Part shown: positions 11,731 through 27,437 of the stretch, one piece after another
Layout: the number at the start of each line of letters is the position of its first letter
Position numbering within the stretch: position 1 is the stretch's first letter
Source of the DNA: Phaeosaccion multiseriatum
Taxonomy: Eukaryota > Ochrophyta, other classes
Length of the DNA: 64,000 nucleotides
Assembly: GCA_965112735.1 (NCBI GenBank)
Contig: OZ218950.1
Location: 6,944,001-7,008,000 of the forward strand
Direction of reading: 5' to 3'
Notes under the pieces: generated by a model
The model's database searches: none
What the model saw: the letters and a program-made list of their open reading frames with translations, nothing else
Told to the model about the DNA's origin: nothing
Translations under genes and position numbers: made by a program

Positions 11731-14607
11731 TGCACTACCATCATGGCACAGGGGTTCGGGAACAGTTTTAGTTGCGTCAACAACGTTCTCGAATGCATCG
11801 GCCCTGCTCCCTTAATCGTTTGTCCAAGCCTTGCTGATGTGAGTGATAACACAGGCTGTGAGTGGAACTTGGAGGCTTGCTTGGCTGGCTGCCTCGCTTC
11901 TTTTCCGACTCGCAGCCACCAGCCAAACTTTTCTTCCTCCTCTCACTCCTCCTCCGCTCTTCTTCTCCTCGCTCTGCGCCCGGCCGGATAACCCATACAG
12001 GTTACTGACTGCACCATTACATGCACCCCACCAGCTCTCCCTAACATGGTGGAATCATGCGATGTACGTACGGCCGCCAGCCAGCCATGGCTGCCTCCTT
12101 CGGCTCCTCCTGGCTGGCTGAGCGATTCATTCCGTCGACTCGCATCAAGTCCAGACACGGTTCACGTACCGTCTGCTCCCCCCCCCCCGCCCCCACGCCT
12201 CTCTCCTCCTCCTCCTCCTCCTCCTCCTCCTCCTCCTCTCCTCCTCCTCCTCCTCCTCCTCCTCCTCCTCCTCCTCCTCCTCCCGTTCTCCTCCTCCTCC
12301 TCCTCCTCCTCCTCCTCTTCCTCCTCCTCCTCCTCCTCCTCCTCCTCCTCCTCCTCCTCCTCCTCCTCCTCCTCCTCCTCCTCCTCCTCCTCCTCCTCCT
12401 CCTCCTCCTCCTCCTCCTCCTCCTCCTCCTCCTCCTCCTCCTCCCATTCTCACCGGCCTCGCTCCGCCCTGCGCCTGCCTACTTACGTCTCTCTTCCACT
12501 TCGAGAACAGTTTGCCACTTTTGGCGAAAGCGTCACGGCACTGTGTCCGTTTGGCAGTTGCCAGGTGAGTGGTGGTGGAGGCGCGCCGAGCGAGACTTCG
12601 ATGCCATCCTCCTACCTCGACTCGGCCGCCTCAGAGACTAGTATTGGCATGCTTAGCCACCCACTCAGATGCTATGCTTGTTTGAGCCATAACTCCTCTG
12701 ACTTTCTTCGCTCTGATCCTTCGCTCTTGGGCTGGCTGCTCATGCATTGGTACTTTACTGCGTTGACTACAGTCTCCAATCTTCGAGGCGGAATCCGCAG
12801 CGGAGTGCGATTCTGGTGCTTGCAACGTGAGTGGTGGTGGAAGCGAGCCGAGCGAGACTTGCTACTTGCTTGAAACACTCTGCTCCATGCATGCATGTGG
12901 CCTTGCTTGGTTGGCTGGTGACCTGCCTCGCTCACACCAAACCGCCCCCGCCCGCTGCCCCGACCCCCCGCAACCCCCCGCAAACTTTCACTGACCACAT
13001 GATGGCGTGGCGGGTACATCAGCTTGCTGATTTTCAACCCGGATCCTGTTGCGACGGCCTAGGTTGGTGAGTTTGCAGAAGGGGTGGGGAGAGAAGAGGG
13101 AGCCGGTAGACAGGGAAAGGAGAGAGGGGGGGGGGTGTAGTCCTGCCTCGGCCTCGGCCGCTCGAGGCACGCACGCGCCACACAGCCACATGACGACCTT
13201 GAAAGTGACGCACCCATGATGGCTGTCAAACAATGCCTCGCCTGCATGGCTGCCCTCAAGCTGTGCTTCTTCCCGGAAAAATTAAGTGCGCACCCGCGCC
13301 GGTTTGTTTCTCCTCCTCCCTCCCTCGTATTGTTCCTACTCCCAGCCCTCCTGTTGTTGAGACCCCTACGTGTTCTAGTACGCCCTCCCCGCCACCTTCC
13401 ACCCCGCCACCTTCCACCCCGCCACCTTCCACCCCGCCACCTACAACCCCGCCACCTACAACCCCGCCACCTACAACCCCATCCGGCGTTATGGACGACC
13501 CCATGGTGCTGGGGCTTAAGGGCCAGCAGTTCCTGTTCATGGGCGTGGACGCCATGTGGTATGCGGCGATCGCCGAAGAGCACATCCAGTGGAACTGGCT
13601 CCTTCACGTCTTCGAAGAGTGCGAGAATGGCCTCAAGCCGGTGAGGATATTGAGGGGGGGGCGAGTGAGAGCAATGAGGAGAGCTGCTTGAATATCCGTC
13701 TCGTGGGAGACTACTCCGGAGTGGCTGCCTCCCCTTCTTGGTTGGGGCCCCGGCTCGCTCACACTCCCCTGCCTGCTGCCTCCCTCGTGCCCGGCCTGCC
13801 CTGCTCGCTTTTTCCCCTCTCACCACACATACGTACGTGTCCAGGCACGCATTCACCTTCTTTGCCACGGACGGCGCGGCGGAGTACGAGATGGAGGTCG
13901 GCGTCAAAGACGTTACCACCTACAACCCCGGATGCCCGGCGGGAGACGGTGACGCGTGCCTCGGCGACGGCTCGCTGGAAATGGTCGTCAACGGCGAAAA
14001 ATACACCAACCCTGGGGAGTACGTGCTTGAGAACGGTGGCTCGATCAGGGCGTTTAACAATGTGGGGGCCTGCCAAATTAAGCGGGACAGTCATATGATG
14101 CAACGCCTCAAGGACGAGGACGAGGAGCTCCGTTCGGCCACGCAGCGTCAGCTCCTCGAGGAGGAAGACTCGGCAACCACGGCCGACCTCCGTGCTCTTG
14201 ATGCGGTGGAGGCTCGTCTCCATACGATGGAGGACCCCGAAGCGTGCAAGGCTTGGATTACCGAGAAGCGTCGTGACCGCGACCTGTTCGACTCCCCCGG
14301 CAGCTGGGCGTCCATCTACATCACTACTTCGTCCTACGCATTCCAGCTCGACTACCGCCAGGAAGTGGAGCGCTGCCATGCCCACGTTGTAGACGCAACC
14401 ATCCTCCTCCACCCCGACGACGCGGGCGTGGAGGAGTGGAGCGGCATTCTAGGGGAGACACAGACCCTGAGGCGCGACTCCGACTCTGGCCGGGTTCTTG
14501 TTCGAGGGCGTCAGGAGGTGCTGAGCTCGATTCGCGACGAAGACTATGTTGTGGATGGGCCTTGGGGAACTGCCTTCCCTGCGCGTGCCAACGCTACTCC
14601 TGAGTAG
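11731..14607 (+). CDS. Cys/Pro-rich protein with root-cap/VWD-like C-terminal domain
   Basis: Exons I can support: 11731-11838, 12001-12063, 12511-12564, 12773-12826, 13023 to about 13062, about 13261-13640, and 13845-14607. The early exons are short and Cys-rich; 12511-12564 and 12773-12826 are each exactly 54 bp and end in C-x4-C-x. Exon 13261-13640 has a (S/T)TPPP-repeat linker and then a segment starting DDPMVLGLKGQQFLF, like the start of plant root-cap/VWD-type domains. The last exon has HAFTFFATDG, CLGDGSLEMVVNGEKY and EEWSGILGET, which fit the same family. The first ATG is at 11743, but the frame is open back to the splice-like site at 11730 and no signal peptide is seen, so a 5' exon may be missing. 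The 13640/13845 junction is not phase-resolved. I infer an extracellular or wall protein; function unknown. Confidence 0.6.
12195..12445 (+). repeat. (TCC)n trinucleotide repeat, about 250 bp, intronic
   Basis: A nearly pure TCC repeat between exons 12001-12063 and 12511-12564 of the Cys-rich gene. It yields open poly-Ser, poly-Leu, poly-Pro and poly-Gly frames on the two strands; none of these is a gene. Confidence 0.9.
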
Positions 14608-14990
14608 CTATGCTGAAGTCGTGGCTTGGTCGGCTTTCTGCGATCACAGATGCCCATGGAGAACCAGTGCCAAAGGCATGTCGTCAGGCAGGACCTACTA
14701 TTTATTATATCTACCCCACCACCGTGCCCTCCATTCCCTTCCCCTCCCCTTTCTCTAATTTTTTATTTTTTTTTTTATTTCTTGTATAATACTAATAGCT
14801 AATACTGTAGCAGAGGAAAGGAAAGGAGGTTGTTCTATGGTTGTCTAAAAGTAATGTGTCGTTTATGTCGGGCCCCGGGCCCGCAGCTACGAGAGACCTG
14901 TGATTTTGTCGTCGACCCTCACCTGTTGGTCCTCCATATTTCTGGGGTTGGGGTGATGCTCCATTCCTCTCTCTCTCTACCTCTGGATCA
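14608..14990. other. Spacer before the DDX56-like gene
   Basis: Same-strand intergenic region of 383 bp. It includes an AT-rich stretch around 14697-14810 (TTTTTTATTTTTTTTTT and TATAATACTAATAG), probably the 3' UTR of the upstream gene, and then the short DDX56 5' region. No coding sequence seen. Confidence 0.7.
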
Positions 14991-17536
14991 ATGGCAGCGC
15001 ACCCGCAGTACCTGGACCGAGTGTCCTGGCAGCAGCACGACTTCGGCCTGGACCGCCGCCTGAGGAAGGCATGCTCCCGCCTGGGCTGGATATACCCCAG
15101 TCTGGTGCAGCGCCAGTGCATCCCGCTGGCTCTCTCAGGGAGGGATCTACTGGTCAGAGCAAGGACCGGGTCAGGGAAGACCGCGTCCTATGCCCTCCCC
15201 CTGCTGCATAAGATACTGTGCACGAAGGAACAGGCTGCCTCTGGGGCAGCGGGCAAGTCATCCGTGTGCGCCGTGGTGCTGGTCCCCACCCGAGAGCTTT
15301 GCGAGCAAGTGCGGGCTCAGATTACAGAGCTGCTCTTCTTTTGTCAAGGGGTGGTGAGCCTGTTGGCGCTTGGGGGAGACAACATGGAGGCCCAGAAGGC
15401 GCAGCTCCGGGACAAGCCTGACGTGTTGGTGTCCACCCCTGCTCGGTTGGTGGCCCACCTCAAAGCAGGCAATGTCGAGGTGAGGGAAGGCTACGGGGAG
15501 AGGGGAGAGGGGAGAGGGGGGGCAGGGTTGAAGGAAGGGACCCGCCACACTGGAACACGGAGTGACGGGGTGAAGGAGTGGAGTCCACGGATCAGGTCCA
15601 GTCAGGGTTTGAGGTAGTGAACGACACGACCCCAACTCTGTCCCTCCTACGCATGTGTGTGTATGTGTGTGGGTCCGTCTAAGCAGCTCCGCGATAGCGT
15701 GGAGACCCTTGTAGTGGACGAGGCAGACCTCGTGCTCTCCTACGGTTACCAAGAGGACCTCATCACCATCACCAGCCATCTGCCGAGCATCTGTCAGAGC
15801 TTCCTCATGAGCGCCACACTGCCGAAGGAGCTGGAGGAGCTGAAGCGGGTGGTGCTACACTCGCCAGCCATCCTCAAGCTGGAGGAAGGGGACGGGGGTG
15901 GCTTGGGGGGAGGCAGGCTGACGCAGCTATTCCTGCCGCTGCAGACGGAGGAAGACAAATACCTCATGCTCTTTGCTTTCCTCAAGCTCGGGCTGCTCGA
16001 GGGGAAGGGGCTCTTCTTCGTCAATCAGGTACGGTACCCCCACAGCGCATAGTCCAAACCATGCATGCCCTGGGGCTGGCAAGACAAGACAGTGACGTCC
16101 CCACTAGTGCCGCTTGTTTCTTGCATTGCGCACACAAAGGAATCAAGCCGCGAGTCTCGTTCGCTTCTCTCTCTCTTCTCTCTCTCTCTCTCTGTGTGTC
16201 TCTCTCACTGTCTCCCTCTCTTTGATGGGAACCATCAATTCAAACGGGAGCAGGTGGAGGGGGCGTACCGTTTCAAGCTGTTTCTGGAGAGCTTCTTCAT
16301 CCGGAGTGCCGTCTTGAATGCCGAGCTTCCTCTCAACAGCCGCCTGCACGTGTTGGAGGAGTTCAACAGAGGCATCTTCGACTATCTTATCGCTACGGAT
16401 GATAGCGTGGAGGCGGGAGGAGGGTCGTCGTCGGATGAGGATGAGGAAGATGAGGACGAGAGTGACGATGACGAGGAGGAAGAGGAGGAGGAGGAGGAGG
16501 AGGAGGAGGAGGAGGAGGAGGAGGAAGAAGGAGAGGAGGATGAGGAACAAGATAAGGAAGGGACCGACTCAGATGATGATGAGGAGAACGGCGAAGACGA
16601 GGAGGAGGAGAGCGAGGAGAGCGAGGCGGGAAAGAGGGATTCTCTTAGTGACAAGCTGAAGCGAAAGAACAAGAAGAAAGAGGGGAAGAAGAGTACCAGG
16701 GGCAAGAAACAGCAGCATCAGCAGCAGCGCAAAGGCTCCAAACGCTCCGACAGCGAGTACGGTGTGTCACGTGGTATTGACTTTCGCGGGGTAAACTTCG
16801 TTGTCAACGTCGACTTCCCCACCAGCACGGCGAGCTACACACATAGGGTGGGCCGTACAGCAAGAGGAGGGGCGAGCGGGTCTGCGTTGAGTCTGGTGGT
16901 GGCGACTAGGCCAGAGGAGGTACGAATGCTTCGTCAGGTCCAGCAGGCACAGCCCCCACTGCCCCCCACGCCAGCGTATCACCAACAGCAGCAGCAAGGG
17001 CAGGGAGGGGGGGCGGATGGAGAGAACCTTTTGACGTCAATGGGAGGCGGCCCGGAGGAGGGGGGCGGTGCAGCCGGGGCGGGGGTGAGTCAGCCCACGG
17101 AGCTGGCCTTTGACATTCGCGAGGTGAGAGGGAGAGGGAGGGAATGGAGGGGAGGGGGGGAAGGGGAGCACAAGAACGGACATGTGTGGAATGAGAGGGG
17201 AGAGCGAGAAGAGAGACACCCCCCCTTCTCCTTCTCTTTCTCTGTCCTGATACCTCCTGTCCTGACACTCTTTCTGTCCTGACACCCTCCCTCTCTGTCC
17301 TGACGCTCACCACCCCCTTCTCTTTCTCTGTCTTGACACTCATACTCGTCTCGCTGTAAAAGGTGGAGCAGTTCCGTTACCGCGTGGAGGATGTGCGGCA
17401 GAAGATCACACGCATCATGGTCAAGGAGGCAAGAGTACAGGAGATCAAACAGCAGATCATCAACTCGAACAAGCTCCAGGTGAGGCAGTCACAAGAGAGA
17501 CGGAGTAAGGGAGAGAGAGAAAGAGAGAAAGAGAGG

Positions 17537-17594
<58 letters not shown>

Positions 17595-18415
17595 AAGAGA
17601 GGGAGATGGAGGGAGGGGGGCAGGGGGGGGAGATGTGAACAGGCAGGGATCCGTCCCATGCGGCCCACACAGCACCTCTCAATAAACTTGCCCATCCTCT
17701 CCCCTCCCCTCCCCAAATGGCAACCACCCACCCCCCACCCATCTACCCATCGATCGCAATGAACCATGGACCATGGACGGACTCAACTCAACTCCTAATA
17801 CGGACACCTCCAACACGGGGCCCACCTTCTTTTGATTGTTTTGATTTAGCTGCACTTCAAGGAGAACCCCGAAGACCTTCGTGTGCTCAGGCATGACAAG
17901 ACCGTGCTGCACCCCGGCAGGAAGCAAGACCACCTCAAGACCATACCGAAATACCTCATGCCAATGGGCCTGCAGGTAAGTCAAGAAAGAGAGGGAGGGA
18001 GGGGGGAAGGGAGCAAGGAAGTCCGACACACACGGCTGGGCTAAAGTCACACTCCCCCCCCCCCCCCCCCCCCCTGACCCTGACCCCACACACCCAGACT
18101 GGCGAGGACCCCACCGTCCGTCAGCGCAGGAAGCGGAAGCGTGGCGGCGTCAAGATAGGGTCGGGGTTGGGCGAAGAAGCCTCCCGACGCAAGGACAACG
18201 ATCCTTTGCAGAGCTTCGAAGCAGGAGGGTCGCTGAAGGAACATGCCAAGAAGAAGGTGGAGGGGAGGGTGGTGGGGTTGAGGGAGTATGTGGGTAAGAG
18301 CACCTCGGGGAGGAGGAAGTGGCAGGAGAAGCACAAGAAGGGGAAATTCAGCAAGGCCTTTGCGGCAAGGGCAAAGAACAAAAAGGGGACACAGTTTCAC
18401 ATTCCGATGGTTTGA
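14991..18415 (+). CDS. DDX56: DEAD-box ATP-dependent RNA helicase, DDX56/Dbp9 type
   Basis: A probable nucleolar helicase for large-subunit rRNA maturation, based on family knowledge. Exons 14991-15479, 15687-16028, 16254-17123, 17363-17479, 17850-17975 and 18098-18415 all join in phase and give about 753 residues. Motifs: ARTGSGKT (I), VPTREL (Ia), [12 protein letters not shown] (II), LMSATLPKE (III), FFVNQ (IV), [20 protein letters not shown] (V) and [10 protein letters not shown] (VI). The segment after motif IV ([31 protein letters not shown]) is characteristic of DDX56/Dbp9 rather than other DEAD proteins. Between the IATDD segment and motif V lies an acidic Glu/Asp run followed by a Lys-rich run, roughly 120 residues; family members often have an insertion here. 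The C-terminus is Lys/Arg-rich ([20 protein letters not shown]), fitting nucleolar targeting. Confidence 0.93.
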
Positions 18416-19232
18416 TTTTTTTTTCATGTTGTTGTGTTTGTTGGGTCTTTTGATTTCGATTCGATTTGATGTGATTTGATTAGGGGGTGGGTGGCGCCGT
18501 GCAGGGGAATGCTCCCAATTTTGCTTGAGAAAGGTTTGACCCTCTTGCTATCGTGTTAGGAAGTGTTACGTAAGCTCGAGAGTATGTTTGGTTGGGTACC
18601 TTGTACAAGTACCCCTTTGCAAAGAACTGAAAGGGGTTCTCGAGTGAGTGCTGGTCGTGTGTCCCTGACTTACTCACAGCTGTGGTGTGTGTGGGGCGTA
18701 GTTTGAGGCTACGTGAGCCTCGCACTTGCCAATGAGAAGGTGTCAATCAATGAGTGTTTGGTGTGGGGCGTCTTGGGTTGCCGGCGATAAGAGGTGTGCG
18801 TCCATCGATCATCGATGTGCGTGCTCTGTGTGGCGAGAGAGAGCGCGTCGTTCGGGGAAAGGAAGGGAGGGCCGCGTAAACTCTCGCCCCCCCCCCAGTG
18901 ATGTTCAAACCTACCATTAGTTCAATATATTATAGGGAGAAAAAAGATTGATTGTAATGAATGAAAGAATGAAAGCCACGCTAAACAGCTCGCGCTTAAC
19001 AGCAAAAATGTGGCGTACCAAAGAGTGTGCGTTGGTACATGAGTGTGTGAGTGTGTGCGTGTGTATCCCCCTCGATATCTCCCATCTACTGCCATCTCTC
19101 TCATCTCCACTCTGTCTCCGTTTCGTGTTGGTGGAGGTGTGCTGCGCTCCCTCCTTCCCTTCTCCCCTCCCACCCCTTTCCCCCCTTCGCCACCCTCCAC
19201 TGCCATCCCCCATCCCTTCATCCAACCTTCCC
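18416..19232. other. Convergent spacer between DDX56 and RBM39 genes
   Basis: About 820 bp between two gene 3' ends. It starts T-rich (18416-18480) and has an AT-rich patch with AATATATTATAGG near 18920 that could serve the minus-strand gene's 3' end. No supported coding sequence; short frames here overlap the neighbouring 3' UTRs. Confidence 0.6.
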
Positions 19233-22200
19233 TCACGCGGAGGGCAGAAGCCTCGCCGCCTCCGGAAACTTGGCCCCATATACCTCCGGCTGCATGTAAC
19301 GCACCACCACCTGCCTGCCCGCAAACCACCTCCCGTGCATGGCGCTCGAACACGCCACACAGGCACTGGCGCTGTCAAAGGCCACATACACGCATCCTGT
19401 GGGGTCGCTCGTATCCACGAACGAGTGGCAAACCTTGCCGTGCTGCTGGCACTCGTCCTCCACGTCTTCCTTGATGCCCATCTCCCACCCCTGTTCCGTC
19501 TCCTCCTCGGGGTCGAACATGTTCTGGAGCTTACAGCAGGCGGAGGGGGTGCCCTCGACGGGCCCGACACCCCCCCCACTACCGCCAGAGGTCATCGGTG
19601 CTGCTGCTTCAGCCCCCAGTGCACCGCCCCCAGGGGTCGCTGCTGCGAGCGCCGCCATTGCCTGTGCCTGGGCTTGTTGCGTGGCCATCAAAGCGGCAGG
19701 GGTGGTGGGATTGGCAGACCCATTAAAGACGGGGTTGGCACCCACGGAGGTAGGGTTGCCCAATGCTGCAGAGAGAGCCGCGCTGGTGGTCATGCTCACA
19801 GGCGGCATCCCTCCTCCCGCCACGCCCGCCTGCGCCTGCTGGACCTGCTGCTGCAGGACCTGAGGAGGGAAGGTAGGCCCGACCGCAGGGGGTGCCATCC
19901 CCATTGCCTGGGCCAGGGCCGCCTGGGTTGCGGCGCTCGGCTCGCTGGGCACTCCTCCTCCCGCGCCCCCCATTGGCACGCTCAAAGCGGGGGCCCTAGC
20001 CATGGGCACAGTCATGCCGGCCGCCTGCCCAAGTTTGGCCATGAGGGCCGCCCGTGAAGTCGAGTCCATCTTGGTGCCGCCCCCGCCCTGCTCATCCAGC
20101 TTCCAGCTCGCAGCACCCGCATTCGTTGCACCTGTCCCTGCCCCACCCATACCAGCGGCGGCGGTGGCGGCGGCGGCGGCGGCAGCAGCAGCAGCGGTAG
20201 CCGCGGCATGCTGGGCAGGCTCTGCGGCGAAGGCCACGCTAATGTTCTTGCCGGCAAGGTCCAGTCCGTTGCAAAACTCCAAGCATTGGGCCGCAGCCTC
20301 TCGGCTCTTGAACGTTGCAAAGGCAAAGCCCTTGCTCTCCCCTGCCTCATTGACATGCAGCACTAGAGACTCGAGCTCTCCAAAGGCCACAAGCACTGTA
20401 CGCACGTCGTCCTCCGTGAGGTTCGCATGCAGACTGCCCAGATAGAGTTTGCGCTTCTCGGACTCCGGCGAGGGGCCCTTGTTGGGCATGTTGTTGGCGT
20501 TGATCGTCTGAGAGGAAGGAGCACCAGCTCCCCCTGCTGCCTTAGCCTCTTGCTTGGCGTTGAAGTTGCGCTCTGCCTCCGAAGCACGCACCCCAATGGG
20601 GAACTTTTGAAAGTCCGGCACAGTCATGTTCAGAGCAAGTGCTCCTGGAAGGGCCTCAAGGTCGGAGAGCTCGACATATGCGAAGCCCTTGTGCCGCTGT
20701 GAGAACTTGTCCCGCATCATGATCACGTTCTTTACCTGTTTGGGGGGGGGGTTCTTTCGTCAGTTGCCATTCAATTGTTGTGCAATGGAGTGAGTAAACG
20801 TGGGATTCGCTCACCCTCTCACTCACCCACCCGTTCATCCACCCGCTCATCCACCGACTTGCTCACCCACCCACTCACTCACCCACCCACTCACCCACCC
20901 AATCACTCACCCAGTCCCTCACTCAGTCCCTCACCCATCCACCCCATTCATTCACACAATCACTCACCCAGTCACTCACCCATCCACCACACCCACCCAC
21001 TCACCCATCCACCCCACCCACTCACCCACACACCCACACACCCCACCCACCCCTCACCCACTCACCCACTCACTCACTCCCTCCTTCCCCCACTCAACCC
21101 ACTCCACTCACTCACCCACCCACTCACTCACCCACACACCCACCCACCTACCCCCTCACTCCCTCTCTCACCCACCTCACTCAATCACTCACTCACCTCG
21201 CAGCCGCATGCCTTCTCGAAGAAGGCCTTGACGTCCTTCTCTCGAACCTTAATCACCAACTGGTCCACAAATACCGTCCGCTGGTCCTTGGTCAACTCAT
21301 CCAGTGCCGTCTGTTGTTTGAGGGCCTCCTTCTCCTCGGCAGTAAGCGGCTCTGGCTCGGGGCTAGGACTCTTCCTCTTGCTCCTGCTGCTGCGATGGTA
21401 GCTGCTGCTGCGCGCCCCCCGATCCCGATCCCTACCACGGTCGCGGCTCCTGCTTCGATACCCGCCCCCCCTCCTCTCCTCCCTGTAGCCGTCCCGCCCT
21501 TCCCTCCCGCCTCCTCGATGTCTCCTGTCCGACCTGTCTCTGTCTCGCCCTCCTCGCTCTCGGCTCCGATCTCGGCGGCGGTGATCGTCCCCTCCTCGGT
21601 GGTGGTCCCGATCTCTGTCTCTCCGGCTTGACCCCCTGTCTCTGTCCCTCCTGCTTCCTCCCCGGCTCCGACTGCGACTGCGGCTGCGGCTGCTCTTCTT
21701 CCGCTTGTGCCGCCTGCTGCTGCTCTCCCGCTGATCCTTGTCTGCGTCCTTATCCTCCCCTCCCCTGGAGCGGCTGCGAGAGCGGTGTCTGTCGCTCTTG
21801 TGCCTCTTGCTGCGTGAGCTGCGGTGTCTGTCGCGGTCACGCTCGCCCTTGGACTTGCCGATGAGCCGCTCGCCCTCGGGGGAGGGAGATCGACTCCTGC
21901 TGGCGCTGCGTCTGCGGAGGGAGTAGAAAGTAGAGATTGAGAAAAAATGGGGGGGGGGGGGGGGAGAAAGCAGAGAAGGAGGTAAATAGACAGTTAGAGT
22001 GGGCTGGCGGTCGTCGGCTACAGTGTCTCCCACACCTCCCCCCGCCATGCCAACGGCTGTGGCGATCCTCTCTCTGAGGGGGTGTTGCGCATCATGCCGA
22101 CGAAGAAACCTCCCTCCCTCGAGGCGAAGTAGGTATATGATGCACCGCCCCGCCCCCCCCCCCCTCCTTTTCACAATTGCAGGTTGGTTGGTTGGTTTGG

Positions 22201-23383
22201 GGCGTCTCTGGAGGGGATTGTTTCGTCATGATGTTATCATTGGGTTAGAGCAGTCGACTCGAGTGGATGGGCAAGTACGAAGAGGAGGGAAGAAAGGAAA
22301 GAAGGTGGGTCGAGGTGTTGGTGGGTGGTGTGTTTGGGTGTGTTTGGGGTAGTGGTGTCGTCTGTGGCCTCCGATTCCATCCCAACTGAAGTGATGGACC
22401 GACGAACCCGCTCTGGCGTAGAGGGTCGACTCTGCTGCTGCTGCTGCTGCTGCTGCTGCCCCTTCGTCTTCCAATGGCCATCTTTCTGTCCTGTTCAAGA
22501 ACACAGAGCTGCAGTTGAGAGCAGGTGGGCCTTATCGGGTGCCCAGGCAATGACTGAACACACTGACCACCCACTTTACTTTCACCATCACATACAGGCT
22601 GCGTTGCGTTCCTGGTGCGAATGCCCGGTAGTAGAAGGCGCCCTTGCCTAACAAACACAAAGACATGAGGGATGGAACGAGATGCCGCCCCCAAAACCGG
22701 TAGCGAATCCTCTCCTTTCCCGACCAGCAAGAGCCTGAACGTCAAGTGCAGAGTACGACAGGAGGAAGGGGTGCGGAGGAGGCAAGCCGATTCCCCTCCT
22801 TGTCCAGGACCCAATCCATGTCCCCCGACTCCGCTGCTCCCCTTCCCCCTTCTCACCGCCTCTCTTCGGTCGATCAGTCACCCCCAAAACGAACGATAAC
22901 CGCAGGGATCTGGAAAGCCTCCTCCTTCATCCTTTCTCTGTCTGTCTGTCTCAGGCGCATATTTTGCTTTGTTTGGAGCGCTGCCAATCGCCAAACTGTC
23001 CAGTAGAAGATCTTCGGGGATGAGCGGGGAGTGGTGGTGCGGAGGAGGAGGAGGTGGTGGTGGTGGTGGTGGTGGTGGTGGTGGAGGAGGAGGAGGAGGA
23101 GAGAATGGCAGGAACATAACACTAGATCTCACCTTTTCCCATTGGTTTGCTCTACGCCGCCGTCCCCGTTGTCGCGGCCATTGGCCGGGCTTCCTCCCCC
23201 GTCTTCTTCTCCGCCGCCGTCACGAGAAGACGTTCCCTCCTCCTCCTTTGCGCCTCCGTTGGTGGTGCCGTTGTGCTCCACCTCATCCCCCGGCACGCTG
23301 CTGCTGCTTCCATTGTCACTCCCAGAGCGTTGGTCCTCTTCTCCACTCATCTCGCTGCTGCTTTCTGGCGTGCAATTTTCCAA
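19233..23383 (-). CDS. RBM39: RBM39/CAPERalpha-like SR-type splicing factor with three RRMs
   Basis: Exons on the minus strand: 23383-23133, 21911-21197 and 20735-19233. All junctions are in phase and give about 822 residues. The N-terminus (MENCTPESSSEMSGEED) is acidic and Gly/Ser-rich, followed by a long RS/RD domain. RRM1 spans the second intron (RTVFVDQLVIKVREKDVKAF, then VKNVIMMRD ... KGFAYVEL). RRM2 contains KLYLGSLHANLTEDDV and KGFAFATFKS. The last domain (CKLQNMFDPEEETEQGWEM ... GCVYVAFDS ... GRWFAGRQVVVRYM) is a U2AF-homology motif with the R-x-F signature. The family works in pre-mRNA 3' splice-site recognition in the nucleus. An Ala/Gly/Met/Gln-rich linker separates RRM2 and the UHM. 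Intron 1 is 1.2 kb. The start codon lies 140 bp from the start of the divergent sufS gene. Confidence 0.92.
20800..21196 (-). repeat. CTCACCCA-type repeat in an RBM39 intron
   Basis: Tandem CACTCACCCACC-like units fill the intron between exons 21911-21197 and 20735-19233. On the minus strand the intron begins GTGAGTGAGTG, so its donor again grades into the repeat. Thr/His/Pro-rich frames here are repeat products. Confidence 0.85.
21912..23132 (-). other. RBM39 intron 1 (1,221 bp)
   Basis: No gene is seen inside. It contains a G-run at 21950-21964, a (CTG) run at 22435-22460 and a (GGT/GGA)n run at about 23042-23101. Its donor (GTGAGATCT on the minus strand) and acceptor (CCTCCGCAG) join AA-AG to A-CGC in correct phase, linking the acidic N-terminus to the RS domain. 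Confidence 0.75.
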
Positions 23384-23523
23384 TTTTCCACCCTCCAGAG
23401 GTGAAACTGAAACTGGGCGTGACTCAAGGCGGGTTGTTGGATAAAAGCGAGAGCTGTTGTGGTTAAGAGTTATTGTTGTGAATAAAGACAGAGGATCGAA
23501 GGTCGCTTCGAACAGTGCGGAGA
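23384..23523. promoter_or_regulatory. 140-bp divergent promoter between RBM39 and sufS
   Basis: The two ATG codons (minus at 23383, plus at 23524) are only 140 bp apart, so both 5' UTRs and both promoters must fit here or overlap. It contains GAAACTGAAACTGG at 23400-23417, which resembles a motif found repeatedly in introns of this window. I see no clear TATA box. Confidence 0.6.
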
Positions 23524-27100
<3,577 letters not shown>

Positions 27101-27437
27101 CAGCAGGAGGCGCCGCACGAGAATGAGGAGTCCGTAGCGCGCCAATACCGAGGAGCTGCAGCGGTAAGAGTCGATACGAGCACAGCATCGCGGCGGCAGA
27201 AGGGAGGCTCCTTTCTCCCCTCCGGCCTTACTGAAGGCCAGAATTGTAGCTGCAGGGGAGGATTATTAAGGGGACGAAAAGAGCCATACCGTGTGCCACA
27301 TTAAAAGACTAATTTATTAGGTAATTTATTAGGAATGGGTTGTAAATTTACATATAGCGCCGATGGATACGATAAGTGAACCAAAACGCAGGGCTCAAAG
27401 TGGCACGAAGTTGCCCGATCAACAAGTCTGTGTCTGC
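27101..27437. other. Convergent spacer between sufS and MIC19 genes
   Basis: 337 bp between two 3' ends, with an AT-rich patch (TTAAAAGACTAATTTATTAGG near 27301-27330) that could hold both polyadenylation signals. No coding sequence seen. Confidence 0.65.
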
